From Scleromatobacter humisilvae (GTDB taxonomy: Bacteria > Pseudomonadota > Gammaproteobacteria > Burkholderiales > Burkholderiaceae_C), in NCBI RefSeq assembly GCF_023231945.1, contig NZ_JAJLJH010000002.1, forward strand, positions 785,968 through 849,967: DNA of 64,000 bases, in the 5' to 3' direction. A program made the position numbers and the translations under genes. The notes under the pieces were generated by a model, which did no database searches, was not told the DNA's origin, and worked only from the letters and a program-made list of their open reading frames with translations. This document shows positions 19,369 to 31,010 of this stretch, in pieces (position 1 is the first letter of the stretch; every line of letters begins with the position of its first letter).

Positions 19369-19394
19369 CAAGGCGCCATTTAGCGCGGGGGGGC

Positions 19395-19424
19395 TTGCAA
19401 CTGTTTTATTCTTGATGATATGAT
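19395..19424 (+). promoter_or_regulatory. Probable sigma-70 promoter of tRNA-Leu
   Basis: TTGCAA (19395-19400), an 18-base spacer and TATGAT (19419-19424) lie in a short AT-rich stretch 86 bases before the tRNA. The same gap must also hold the divergent rnr promoter, for which I see no clear boxes. Confidence 0.5.
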
Positions 19425-19509
19425 CTCTTTCTTCGCTGATTACTGCTTCGTAGCGATCGCCGACGTCAGTCGGAGCTCCTCGAAACAGTCGATTCGTGAA
19501 ATGTACCTT

Positions 19510-19594
<85 letters not shown>

Positions 19595-19604
19595 ATTCGA
19601 GAAG

Positions 19605-19635
19605 GCCTCGCAGACATTGTCTGCGAGGCTTTTTT
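19605..19635 (+). terminator. Intrinsic terminator of tRNA-Leu
   Basis: An 11-bp perfect stem GCCTCGCAGAC/GTCTGCGAGGC with a 3-base ATT loop is followed by six T residues, 10 bases after the tRNA end. Confidence 0.95.
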
Positions 19636-19679
19636 CATTGCGCGGCCTGTTTCGCCGCAACGCGCCGCGGTCGTCGGCG

Positions 19680-20306
19680 TCAATACAACGTCGCGCGCTG
19701 GCGCTGCGGCAGCTCGCGGTCGTACGCCGCGCCGTCGATCGACGCCTGCGTCAGCGCTTCGAGGATCGCGCCCGGCGTGGGCACGGGACGCGGCGCGTCG
19801 GGCGACACCGCCTGCCACAGGTTCGAGCGCACGATCGCCCGCGCGCACTGGAACAGCGCCGTCTCGACGGCGATCACCAGCACGCACTTCGGCAACTGCC
19901 CATTCATCGCGAAGCGCTCGAGCAACGCGGGCTCGACGCTGATCGTCGCGCGCCCGTTGACACGCAGCGTCTCGCCGACGCCGGGGATGAGGAACAGCAG
20001 CGCGACACGCGGGTCGGCGACGATGTTGCGCAGGCTGTCGATGCGGTTGTTGCCGCGGCGCTCAGGCAGCAACAGCGTGCGTTCGTCCTGCACCTCGACG
20101 AAGCCGGGCGGGTCGCCGCGCGGCGAGACATCGAGGCCGCCGGGGCCGACCGTGCCCAGCACCGCGAACGGCGAGGCCTCGATCAGCGCCTGGTAGTGCG
20201 GGTGCAGCGTCGGCACTTCCTTGCGGATCGACGCCTCGCCCACCGGACCGCACAGCGCCTCGAGTTCGGCCAACGTGGAGATGACATGGGGACGGCTGGC
20301 GGACAT
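19680..20306 (-). CDS. PPOX-type FMN-binding flavoprotein (MSMEG_1061-like)
   Basis: A 208-residue protein of the pyridoxamine-5'-phosphate oxidase-like split-barrel superfamily. The middle shows FAVLGTVGPGGLDVSPRGDP followed by LLLPERRGNNRIDSLRNI, the FMN-phosphate binding pattern of the MSMEG_1061 subgroup. DPRVALLFLIPGVGETLRVN-type strands follow. No signal peptide or membrane segment. Members bind FMN or a related flavin and are poorly characterised; a redox or detoxifying role is likely, but the substrate is unknown. It is convergent with tRNA-Leu and separated by 67 bases from the following cupin gene, so it may share its transcript. Confidence 0.85.
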   Translation of the reverse strand: MSASRPHVISTLAELEALCGPVGEASIRKEVPTLHPHYQALIEASPFAVLGTVGPGGLDVSPRGDPPGFVEVQDERTLLLPERRGNNRIDSLRNIVADPRVALLFLIPGVGETLRVNGRATISVEPALLERFAMNGQLPKCVLVIAVETALFQCARAIVRSNLWQAVSPDAPRPVPTPGAILEALTQASIDGAAYDRELPQRQRATLY

Positions 20307-20373
20307 GACAAGGTTCCTGAGAAGCGACTCGGCGATCCCGCCATTGTCGCCGCGCCTTGCACCGCGGGCCCGC

Positions 20374-20700
20374 TCAGGCCGCGCCCAGGTACTTGTCGTT
20401 CTTCGCGCCGGGCGTCTTCACGACGACGTTGACCGCATCGGTCAGGGCGACGAAATCGGTGGCCTCGCCGGGCGAGAGGACGATGATGTCGCCCTCGCCC
20501 CATTCCCTGCCGCACATGCGCACGCGGCCCGACAGGATCAGCGTCACCTCGGTGGCGACCTTGTGATGGTGCAGTTCCTCGCTGTCGCCGGCCTTGTACG
20601 ACTTGACGGCCACTTCGCAGGCGTCGGTCTGCAGCAGCGACGGGTCGAAGTCGCCGACGAACCAGCCCTTGAACATGTCCTGCAGCCTGCCGGTGTTCAC
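20374..20700 (-). CDS. Small cupin-domain protein
   Basis: A 108-residue single-domain cupin. The metal-site pattern is present as EELHHHKVATEVTLILSG (His-rich first motif with Glu), and GEGDIIVLSPGEATDF belongs to the second motif. The GTG start at 20700 overlaps the TGA of the preceding nucleotidyltransferase gene (GTGA), and this coupling fixes the start. It ends a five-gene cluster. In sugar-nucleotide pathways such small cupins act as epimerases, isomerases or binding proteins; with no histidine in the second motif a catalytic role is uncertain. Confidence 0.78.
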   Translation of the reverse strand: MNTGRLQDMFKGWFVGDFDPSLLQTDACEVAVKSYKAGDSEELHHHKVATEVTLILSGRVRMCGREWGEGDIIVLSPGEATDFVALTDAVNVVVKTPGAKNDKYLGAA

Positions 20701-21440
20701 GCCGCGCGTCCCATCAGCTGCATCTGTTCGAACGCGGCCAGTTGCTGCTCGGTCTTCAGCGGCTGGTAGCGCGACGGCTCGATCGGCGTGGCGCCGATGC
20801 GCGCGTGCTTGAGCAGCATCTCGTTGAACGCCGGCGCGGGATAGAACGCGTTGTTCACGCTCGCGTCCTTGCGGATCATCGACTTGACCGCGTCGACGAA
20901 GCCACCGACCGCGCGGAACCAGAAGACGCCGGCGGTCGCGTTGCGGCTGATCGGATTCTGCTGCGCGGCCTCGATCACCTCGCCGTCGGCATCGAGCCGC
21001 ACGTACGAATAGCGCGGATGGATCGACGAGAAGGTCAGCGTGCCGGCGTCGAGGCTGCGCGCGCGGAAGTCGCGCACGACGGCGGCCATGTCCATGTCGA
21101 CGATCTCGTTGGCGCTGACGATCAGCAGCTCGTCGCCGGCAGGCATCGTGGACGCCGCGAGCAGCGCGGAGCAGCCCGAGCCCTGCGTGCCGCGCAGCAC
21201 GCTGACGATGCGCGCGTGCGGCGTCAGCAGCTCGACGATGTTGTCCAGGTGGTACTTGCGCACCTCGGTCTCGAGGAAGGCGAAGGTGAACTTGGCGTCG
21301 GGGATGCCGGCGCAGTTGTCGACGATGCGCTCGAGCAACGACACGCCGCCGCTCTCGGTCAGGCACAGCGGATAGTCGCCGGGCGCCTCGCCGCTGGTCG
21401 GACCGGCGGCGAGCACGAGGATGTTGATGGGATTGCTCAT
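20697..21440 (-). CDS. Nucleotidyltransferase-fold protein lacking the catalytic signature
   Basis: A 247-residue GT-A-like protein that resembles its operon neighbour at 22748-23509 along its length (shared VNNAFYPAPAFNEML versus VNNEFYVAPVYNRLI, and SRNATAGVFWFRAVGGFVDA versus SNEATVGIYNFRRGADFVRA). The signature GxGxR...KPL of sugar-nucleotide pyrophosphorylases is altered: it reads LAAGPTSGEAPGDYPLCLTE, missing the Arg and Lys. The NSD metal Asp is replaced (SANEIVDMD). It may be a pseudoenzyme, a regulatory partner, or an enzyme with changed chemistry. Start ATG at 21440, 14 bases after the HAD gene stop. Confidence 0.75.
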   Translation of the reverse strand: MSNPINILVLAAGPTSGEAPGDYPLCLTESGGVSLLERIVDNCAGIPDAKFTFAFLETEVRKYHLDNIVELLTPHARIVSVLRGTQGSGCSALLAASTMPAGDELLIVSANEIVDMDMAAVVRDFRARSLDAGTLTFSSIHPRYSYVRLDADGEVIEAAQQNPISRNATAGVFWFRAVGGFVDAVKSMIRKDASVNNAFYPAPAFNEMLLKHARIGATPIEPSRYQPLKTEQQLAAFEQMQLMGRAA

Positions 21441-21454
21441 GGAGTCGCCTCGCC

Positions 21455-22102
21455 TCATGCCGCCGAACGGTTGTAGAAGGCGTCGATCTCGCGGATGCGC
21501 CCGAGGATGTTGTCGATCGAGGTCTGGCTCACATCCTGCACCACGAGCAGGTGCGCACCTGAGGCCTTGGCGGCCTTGATGCCGTTCTCGTTGTCCTCGA
21601 CGACCAGGCACTCGTCCGGGCTCAGGCCGAAATGCGCCATGGCCTTGCAGTACATCTCCGGATCGGGCTTCGGCCTGGAGACATCCTCGTTGGACACCAT
21701 CAGGTCGAGGTACTGCGACAGGTTGGCCTTGTCCATCATCAACTGGACCGTCGAACGGATCGAGTTGGAGCACACCGACATCCTGTAGCCCATCGCCTTG
21801 AGCGTCGACAGCGCGCGCTCCTGCGCGAAGCGCGGCTTGCACAGCGTGTGCACCATCTCCGTCGTGTAGCGCTGCTTCATCTCGTTGAGGAAGCCGTGCA
21901 GCTCGCGCGGCAGGCCGCGCTCGATCGACAGGATCTCGAGCTTGCGGCTGGTCGGAATGCCGTCGAATGTGGTCTCGTGGTCGTAGCGCGAGATCGCCAT
22001 GCCGAACAGGTCCAGCGCCCGGTTGAGCGCCTCGTAATGCCATTCCTTGGCCTCGACGAGGACGCCGTCCATGTCGAACAGAACCGCCTTGATTGCAACC
22101 AT
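21455..22102 (-). CDS. HAD-superfamily phosphatase (beta-phosphoglucomutase-like)
   Basis: A 215-residue haloacid dehalogenase-type hydrolase. Motif I is FDMDGVLVEAKEWHYEALNR (nucleophile Asp and general-acid Asp), motif II is VCSNSIRS, motif III lies in KPDPEMYCKAM, and motif IV is VVEDNENGIKAA. The alpha-helical cap sits between motif I and II, as in the phosphoglucomutase/GPH group. The ATG at 22102 follows GAGG by 8 bases; a GTG one codon upstream is also possible. Its likely role in the cluster is removing a phosphate from a sugar-, glycerol- or amino-alcohol phosphate intermediate (inference). Confidence 0.88.
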   Translation of the reverse strand: MVAIKAVLFDMDGVLVEAKEWHYEALNRALDLFGMAISRYDHETTFDGIPTSRKLEILSIERGLPRELHGFLNEMKQRYTTEMVHTLCKPRFAQERALSTLKAMGYRMSVCSNSIRSTVQLMMDKANLSQYLDLMVSNEDVSRPKPDPEMYCKAMAHFGLSPDECLVVEDNENGIKAAKASGAHLLVVQDVSQTSIDNILGRIREIDAFYNRSAA

Positions 22103-22115
22103 CACTCGTTCCTCG

Positions 22116-22751
22116 TCAATTCAGGCCCAGGCACGCGAGCGCCTGTTCGGGCAGGTCGGTGCACAGGCTCAGGCCCGACCGCTCGCGCAGCGGCTTCAGC
22201 GCCGACCACAGCGCTTCAGGGTCGTCGCGCCCGTGCAGTTCCGGCGACACCACGCAGACCGCGAGACCGCGATCGAGCAGCGCGGCGATCGTGTCGACGC
22301 CGTACCAGGTGCGCTCGAAGGCGTCGAGCCAGATGCCCTTGATGCGCGACTCCAGCGCCATCGGAATCGTCTCGTACTCGCTCATGCGCAGATAGACCGG
22401 GTTGCCGGCGCGCAGCTGGTGCAGCGTGTCCGGCAGCGACATGTCGAACACGAACCACGGATGCGCGCTGTCCTTCATCGTGCGCGCGAGCGCGGTCGCC
22501 AGGCCGTCGGCCTTGATGTTGATCGCCTGCAGCAGCGGACGCGTCGCCCTGCGTGCCAGGCAGTCCAGGTAGGCCTCGAACGCCAGTGCCTCGCCCGTGG
22601 GCATGTCATGGCTGATCACCAGGCGGCCGTCGTGGTCGCGCACATCCGTCTCGGTGCCGAAGCCGAGCGCGAAGCTGCGCTCGAACGCCTCGGGCGCGTT
22701 CTTCTCGGACGCGTCGATCCAGTAGCCTCGGTGCGAGAGGACGTCCATCAT
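22116..22751 (-). CDS. Glycerophosphodiester phosphodiesterase-fold protein
   Basis: A 211-residue TIM-barrel protein of the GDPD superfamily. The N-terminus LSHRGYWIDASEKNAPEAFE carries the catalytic His and the NAPEA element (usually NT/NS). TETDVRDHDGRLVISHD holds the metal-binding Glu/Asp pair and second His. No signal peptide, so it is cytosolic. The start ATG at 22751 overlaps the stop of the upstream gene (ATGA), fixing it. In the same operon as two nucleotidyltransferase-fold proteins and a HAD phosphatase it probably hydrolyses a phosphodiester intermediate rather than scavenging lipids (inference). Confidence 0.85.
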   Translation of the reverse strand: MMDVLSHRGYWIDASEKNAPEAFERSFALGFGTETDVRDHDGRLVISHDMPTGEALAFEAYLDCLARRATRPLLQAINIKADGLATALARTMKDSAHPWFVFDMSLPDTLHQLRAGNPVYLRMSEYETIPMALESRIKGIWLDAFERTWYGVDTIAALLDRGLAVCVVSPELHGRDDPEALWSALKPLRERSGLSLCTDLPEQALACLGLN

Positions 22752-23509
22752 TGGCACGTCGCGAGCGCCTTGTGCAGCACCGGCAGCGACTTGAACAGGT
22801 CGAGGTCGGCCGGGATGCCCAGGCCGTACATGCCGGCCGCCTCGGCGCCGATGTTGTGGATGCCGATCTGGTGGCCGTCGGCGATCAGGCGGTTGTAGAC
22901 CGGCGCGACGTAGAACTCGTTGTTGACGCGCTCGTTCGCCGCGACCATGGCCTCGGCCGCGCGCACGAAGTCGGCGCCGCGGCGGAAGTTGTAGATGCCC
23001 ACGGTCGCCTCGTTGGAGATGACCTGCTTCTCGGCGACGCGGTTGACGAGGCCGACCGGGTCGAGGCCGACGAAGGACCACTTCGGGTCGTCGGCGGTCA
23101 TGGTCATGATCAGGCCGTCGAGGTCGTCGACGGACATCGTCGCCAGGTAATCGTCGACCGCGACGTCGCACCACTGGTCGCTGTTGACGATCATCATCGG
23201 CTGGTCGCTGTCGACATGCGCCTTGGCCGCGAGCACCGTGCAGGCCGCGCCTTCGGTCACGCCGGCTATGCCAACGACGACGGCATCGGCGCCGCCCCAG
23301 CGGCCCAGCTTGTCGCGCAGGCCGTAGGCTTCGATGTGGGACTGCTGGCAGATGAAGACGAAGCGGTGCGCCTGGCTCGGGCGCATGTTCTCGATCACCA
23401 GGCGGATCATCGGCACGCCGCTCACCGGGATCAGCGGCTTCGGGTCGGTGTAGCCGGCCTTGGCGAAGCGGGAACCCAGTCCGGCCATGGGAATGACGAT
23501 GTTCAACAT
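22748..23509 (-). CDS. Sugar-nucleotide-type nucleotidyltransferase
   Basis: A 253-residue NTP-transferase with intact active-site signature: IPMAGLGSRFAKAGYTDPKP (GxGxR and KP) followed by LIPVSGVPMIRLVIEN, the metal site VNSDQWCDV, and a VNNEFYVAPVYNRL substrate loop. It resembles short nucleotidyltransferases from capsule and LPS loci that activate hexose phosphates or smaller phospho-alcohols with CTP or UTP. First gene of the five-gene cluster. Its ATG at 23509 follows AGTGATCGCTCC-type sequence with weak ribosome binding. The gap upstream carries an AT-rich stretch with a CTCTAGAG palindrome at 23544-23551. Confidence 0.87.
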   Translation of the reverse strand: MLNIVIPMAGLGSRFAKAGYTDPKPLIPVSGVPMIRLVIENMRPSQAHRFVFICQQSHIEAYGLRDKLGRWGGADAVVVGIAGVTEGAACTVLAAKAHVDSDQPMMIVNSDQWCDVAVDDYLATMSVDDLDGLIMTMTADDPKWSFVGLDPVGLVNRVAEKQVISNEATVGIYNFRRGADFVRAAEAMVAANERVNNEFYVAPVYNRLIADGHQIGIHNIGAEAAGMYGLGIPADLDLFKSLPVLHKALATCQ

Positions 23510-23660
23510 GGAGCGATCACTCTCGAGTTTTCTGCAGGATCAACTCTAGAGATTCGCGCGCCGCGGGGCCGCGGGAAATGCCGGGTGATTGGCGCGTATT
23601 TCGCGCCTGCCCCTCAAGACGACGGTCGGCCGGCCGACGCCCCTTCCCGCTCGACAATGC

Positions 23661-23684
23661 AAAAGGCCTGCGCATGGCAGGCCT
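23661..23684 (-). terminator. Intrinsic terminator of the purA-PRTase transcript
   Basis: The 8-bp stem AGGCCTGC/GCAGGCCT with loop GCATG is followed on the minus strand by TTTTGCATTG. It lies 34 bases after the phosphoribosyltransferase stop. Confidence 0.85.
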
Positions 23685-23717
23685 CTCCTTCGTGGACGCG
23701 CGCGCCCGGCGCCGCGC

Positions 23718-24242
23718 TCATTCCTCGGCGTTGCGCTTGATCAGCGTCTCGATCGAGATGTTGTCGTAGTCCTCGAACGGCTGGTGGATCCACGGCGACG
23801 TCGGCAGCACTTCGACGAAGTAGTCCGGCGTGTAGGTCGAGATCGCCTTCGTCCACAACACGGCCGAGCGCAGCTCGCTGATCGCCGGCAGCCCGCGCAG
23901 ACGCTCGGCGACGGCCGCCAGCGTCACGCCGGAGTCGGCCAGGTCGTCGACCAGCAGCACACGCCCCGACAGTTCGCCGCGCGGCAGCGTGATGTACTTG
24001 GCCATGTCGAGACGGCCCTGGATCGTGCCGGCCTCGGCGCGGTACGAGCTCGTCGACATGATCGCCAGCGGCTTGTCGAAGATGCGCGAGAGCATGTCGC
24101 CGGGGCGCATGCCGCCGCGCGCCAGGCACAGGATCTGGTCGAACTGCCAGCCCGAGTGGTGCACCTTCAGTGCCAGGCGTTCGATCAGTTGGTGGTATTC
24201 ACCCCAGGAAATGTAGAGGTGCTTGCCGTCGTCCGTGAGCAT
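23718..24242 (-). CDS. Phosphoribosyltransferase (hypoxanthine/xanthine type)
   Basis: A 174-residue type I PRTase. The PRPP-binding motif is VLLVDDLADSGVTL near residue 95, and LCLARGGMRPGDMLSRIFD forms the earlier substrate loop. The C-terminal YFVEVLPTSPWIHQPFED is typical of xanthine/guanine-type short PRTases (purine base stacking on the Trp-Ile segment). It probably salvages guanine, xanthine or hypoxanthine to the monophosphate. It follows purA by 40 bases and shares its transcript, ending at a strong terminator; purine synthesis and salvage genes thus sit together. Confidence 0.88.
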   Translation of the reverse strand: MLTDDGKHLYISWGEYHQLIERLALKVHHSGWQFDQILCLARGGMRPGDMLSRIFDKPLAIMSTSSYRAEAGTIQGRLDMAKYITLPRGELSGRVLLVDDLADSGVTLAAVAERLRGLPAISELRSAVLWTKAISTYTPDYFVEVLPTSPWIHQPFEDYDNISIETLIKRNAEE

Positions 24243-24282
24243 CGTGATCCTTTGGTCGGTAATAGGGTCGCGGTGAATTGGA

Positions 24283-26854
<2,572 letters not shown>

Positions 26855-26989
26855 GAGAATGCTGAGGGGGTTAAAACCGGGATTGTACCGATGTGTCCAG
26901 CGGCGCGAAGAATGTTTCGCGCAGCACGGCACGCTGGCGGCCGCCAGCAACGGCGAAATCGACAAGCCAGCCTTCGCGCCGCCCCGGCG

Positions 26990-27178
26990 TCAGGGCCCGA
27001 AGACCAGCAGGATCGCCACGCCCAGCCCCAGGCTGGACAGCCCCAGCATCCGGATCTGCGCGTCGCTCAGCTGCAGCGCGCGCTCGAACATCCGGCGCCA
27101 CGCGCCCGGATCGAGGAACGGCAGCAGGCCTTCGAGGATCAGCACCAGCGCGATCGCGCTGGCGAGCAGCAGGCCCAC
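26990..27178 (-). CDS. DUF2065 small inner-membrane protein (YjeT-like)
   Basis: A 62-residue protein with two membrane helices (LLLASAIALVLILEGLLPFL and LGLSSLGLGVAILLVF) joined by a loop with LDPGAWRRM, the family hallmark. The GTG at 27178 lies 2 bases after the hflC stop, so the gene is coupled to hflK-hflC, the usual Proteobacterial arrangement. Function is unknown; its constant place next to HflC suggests a link with FtsH-HflKC membrane quality control. Confidence 0.88.
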   Translation of the reverse strand: MGLLLASAIALVLILEGLLPFLDPGAWRRMFERALQLSDAQIRMLGLSSLGLGVAILLVFGP

Positions 27179-27180
27179 TG

Positions 27181-28092
27181 CTACTTCTTCTTGGCGGCCG
27201 CGGCCGCGGCCGCGTCGGCCGAGCCGGCGCCGCCGGAGCCGCGCATGGCCTTGAAGAAGTCCGAGCCGGTGTCGACGACCATCACGTCCGACTTGCTGTG
27301 GAAGCTGGCGCGGTAGGCCTCGAGGTTGCGGTAGAACTGGGCGAACTTCGGATCGCGCCCGAAGGCCTCGCCGTAGATCTGCGTGGCCTGGGCATCGGCG
27401 TCGCCCTTGGTCTTCTGGGCTTCCAGCGTGGCCCCGGCGACGATCACCGACACCTGCTTGTCGGCATCGGCGCGGATCTGCTCCTTGGTCGCCTCGCCCT
27501 CGGAGCGCAGCTGGTTGGCCACCTGCTTGCGCTCGGAGATCATGCGGTTGTAGACCGAGGCGGTGACCTCGGGCACGAAGTCGACGCGCTTGATGCGCAC
27601 GTCGATGATCTCGATGCCGAACGGCTTCGATTCCTGCTCCAGGCGCGTCTTGACGTTCTGCATGATCTGCGCGCGCTCGTCGGACAGCACGCCGCGCACG
27701 GTGTGCTTGGTGACTTCCTCGTTGAACGCGGCCTGCGACACGGCCCCCAGGCGGTTCTCGAGGTTGCGCTGCTCGACGCCGTTGTTGCGGACGAACTGGC
27801 GCGGATCGTTGATGCGCCACTTCACCAGCCAGTCGATCACGAGGCTCTTCTTCTCGGCGGTGAAGATCGCGCTCGGCGACGGGTTGTCCAGCGTCTGGAT
27901 CGTGCGGTCCAGCATCGACACCGTCTGCACCAGCGGCCAGTTGAAGTTCAGGCCCGGCTCGGTGATGACCGACTTGATCTCGCCGAAGGTCTTGATGACG
28001 GCGACCTGGCGCTGGTCGACGATGAACAGCGACGACGAGGCCACGAGGATGGCGACGATGACGATGCCGATCGCGAGGAAGATTCTGTTCAT
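27181..28092 (-). CDS. hflC: HflC, SPFH-domain regulator of FtsH
   Basis: A 303-residue membrane protein with one N-terminal helix (RIFLAIGIVIVAILVASSSL) and a periplasmic SPFH/band-7 domain (VDQRQVAVIKTFGEIKSVIT, ERNLENRLG-type region). A coiled coil with SEGEATKEQIRADADKQV follows, and the C-terminus is Ala/Lys-rich. With HflK it forms the cage that encloses FtsH and limits its proteolysis of membrane proteins. It starts 11 bases after hflK. Confidence 0.96.
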   Translation of the reverse strand: MNRIFLAIGIVIVAILVASSSLFIVDQRQVAVIKTFGEIKSVITEPGLNFNWPLVQTVSMLDRTIQTLDNPSPSAIFTAEKKSLVIDWLVKWRINDPRQFVRNNGVEQRNLENRLGAVSQAAFNEEVTKHTVRGVLSDERAQIMQNVKTRLEQESKPFGIEIIDVRIKRVDFVPEVTASVYNRMISERKQVANQLRSEGEATKEQIRADADKQVSVIVAGATLEAQKTKGDADAQATQIYGEAFGRDPKFAQFYRNLEAYRASFHSKSDVMVVDTGSDFFKAMRGSGGAGSADAAAAAAAKKK

Positions 28093-28103
28093 GGGTCGGC
28101 TCC

Positions 28104-29362
28104 TCAGCGGCTGTCGCGATCGCGGCCGCGCGAGTTGTCGCGCGAGCGGGCATCGGCTGCGGGGTCGGTCGGCGAGACGGCGACCGTGGTGGCGGCGGCC
28201 GCATCGGGCTGCGCCGGCGCGGCGGGCTGCGACGCGCTGGTGGCCGCGGCCGCCTGCGTCAGCTTGTCCAGCGGCAGCTGGATCAGGTTGTTGCCGCCGT
28301 GCGTGTCCACCATCACCTTGGTGACGTGCGAGAAGACGTCCTGCATCGCGTCGATGTACATGCGGTCGCGCGTCACGCCGGGCGCCTTCTGGTACTCGGC
28401 GTAGATCGCCTTGAAGCGATCGGAGTCGCCCTCCGCGGCGTTGACGATGCGCGCCTTGTAGGCCAGCGCGTCCTCGCGCAGGCGGGCGGCGTCGCCCTGC
28501 GCCGCGGGAATCACGTGGTTGGCGTAGGCCTGGCCCTCGTTCTTCAGCGCGTCGCGATCGACCCCGGCCTTGACCACGTCGCTGAACGCCGCGGTGACCT
28601 GATCGGGCGGGTTGACGCTCTCGATGTTGACGTTGGCGATCAGCACGCCGGCGTTCAGCGTGTCGAGCTGCTGCTGGATCGACTTGACCAGCGCCGCCGT
28701 CAGCGCGCCGCGCTGCTCGTACAGCACCGAGTCGATGCGGCTGGAGCCGACGATCTCGCGCACCGCCGACTCGGCGGCCTGCTCGACCGCCTTGTCCGGC
28801 TTGGAGTTCTCGAACAGGTAGGCGCGCGCGTCCTTCAGGCTGTATTGCACGCTGAAGCGGACGTCGACGATGTTCTCGTCCTGGGTCAGCATCGCGGAGT
28901 CGCGCAGGCCGCTCGTGGGCGAGATGCCGATGCCGCCGATCTCCTTGGTGCGCGTCTGCGTGAAGTCGATGGTCTGTTCGGCCTGGAACGGATACGGCCA
29001 GCGCCAGCCCCAGCCCGCTTCCACGGTGTGGCTGTAGCGGCCGAAGGTGGTCACGACGCCCTTCTGGCCTTCCTGCACGATGAACGAACCGCTGAACAGC
29101 CAGACGACCACGACGATCAGCGCGACCAGCGCCACGCCGACGCCGGCGCTGCGCGCGTCCGGCTGAAAGCCGTTGCCCGGATCGCCGCCCTTCTTGCCGA
29201 GGCCGACGAACGCCGAGAGCTTGCGCGTGAAGTCGCGCCACATCTCCTCGAGGTCGGGCGGGCCTTCCTGGCCGGCGGCCATGAAGGGGCCAAGCAACTT
29301 GCGCAGCAGGGCGCGCCGGCGCGGTGACGGCGCCGAAGACGGGGAAGTGTTCGCTGGCATGT

Positions 29363-29366
<4 letters not shown>
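28104..29366 (-). CDS. hflK: HflK, SPFH-domain regulator of FtsH
   Basis: A 420-residue partner of HflC. A Pro/Gly-rich cytosolic N-terminus precedes one membrane helix (VGVALVALIVVVVWLFSGSF), followed by the SPFH domain (VQEGQKGVVTTFGRYSHTVE) and a coiled coil. The tail is Ala/Pro- and Arg/Asp-rich. The ATG at 29366 overlaps the hflX stop as ATGA, which fixes the start and shows translational coupling in the hfq-hflX-hflK-hflC operon. Confidence 0.96.
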
Positions 29367-30652
<1,286 letters not shown>

Positions 30653-30686
30653 TTCGAAGCCCGCAGACCGGACTCAGACCGCGACA

Positions 30687-30923
30687 TCATTCCGGAGCGT
30701 CACCCGCATGGAAGTTCACGGCACGACCCGGCACGACCGTGGAGATGGCGTGCTTGTAGACCATCTGGGTGACGGTGTTGCGAAGCAGGACCACATACTG
30801 GTCAAACGATTCGATATGGCCTTGCAGCTTGATGCCGTTGACCAGATAGATCGACACCGGAACATGCTCCTTGCGCAGCAGGTTCAGGAAGGGGTCTTGT
30901 AGGAGTTGCCCTTTGTTGCTCAC
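30687..30923 (-). CDS. hfq: RNA chaperone Hfq
   Basis: A 78-residue Sm-like protein that joins small RNAs to mRNA targets. Sm1 shows [20 protein letters not shown] with [20 protein letters not shown], and Sm2 the [12 protein letters not shown] motif with key Lys/His for RNA binding. The C-terminal tail is very short ([11 protein letters not shown]), as usual in betaproteobacteria. The start is GTG at 30923 with GGAG eight bases upstream. Position between der and hflX is conserved. Confidence 0.97.
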   Translation of the reverse strand: MSNKGQLLQDPFLNLLRKEHVPVSIYLVNGIKLQGHIESFDQYVVLLRNTVTQMVYKHAISTVVPGRAVNFHAGDAPE

Positions 30924-31010
30924 GATATTCTCCGTGTTGAAAGTACGTGTGTTGGGAAAGAGTTCACGTTATCACACGCGGCATCCCGCCCACCGTTCTA
31001 CGGGTTAACT

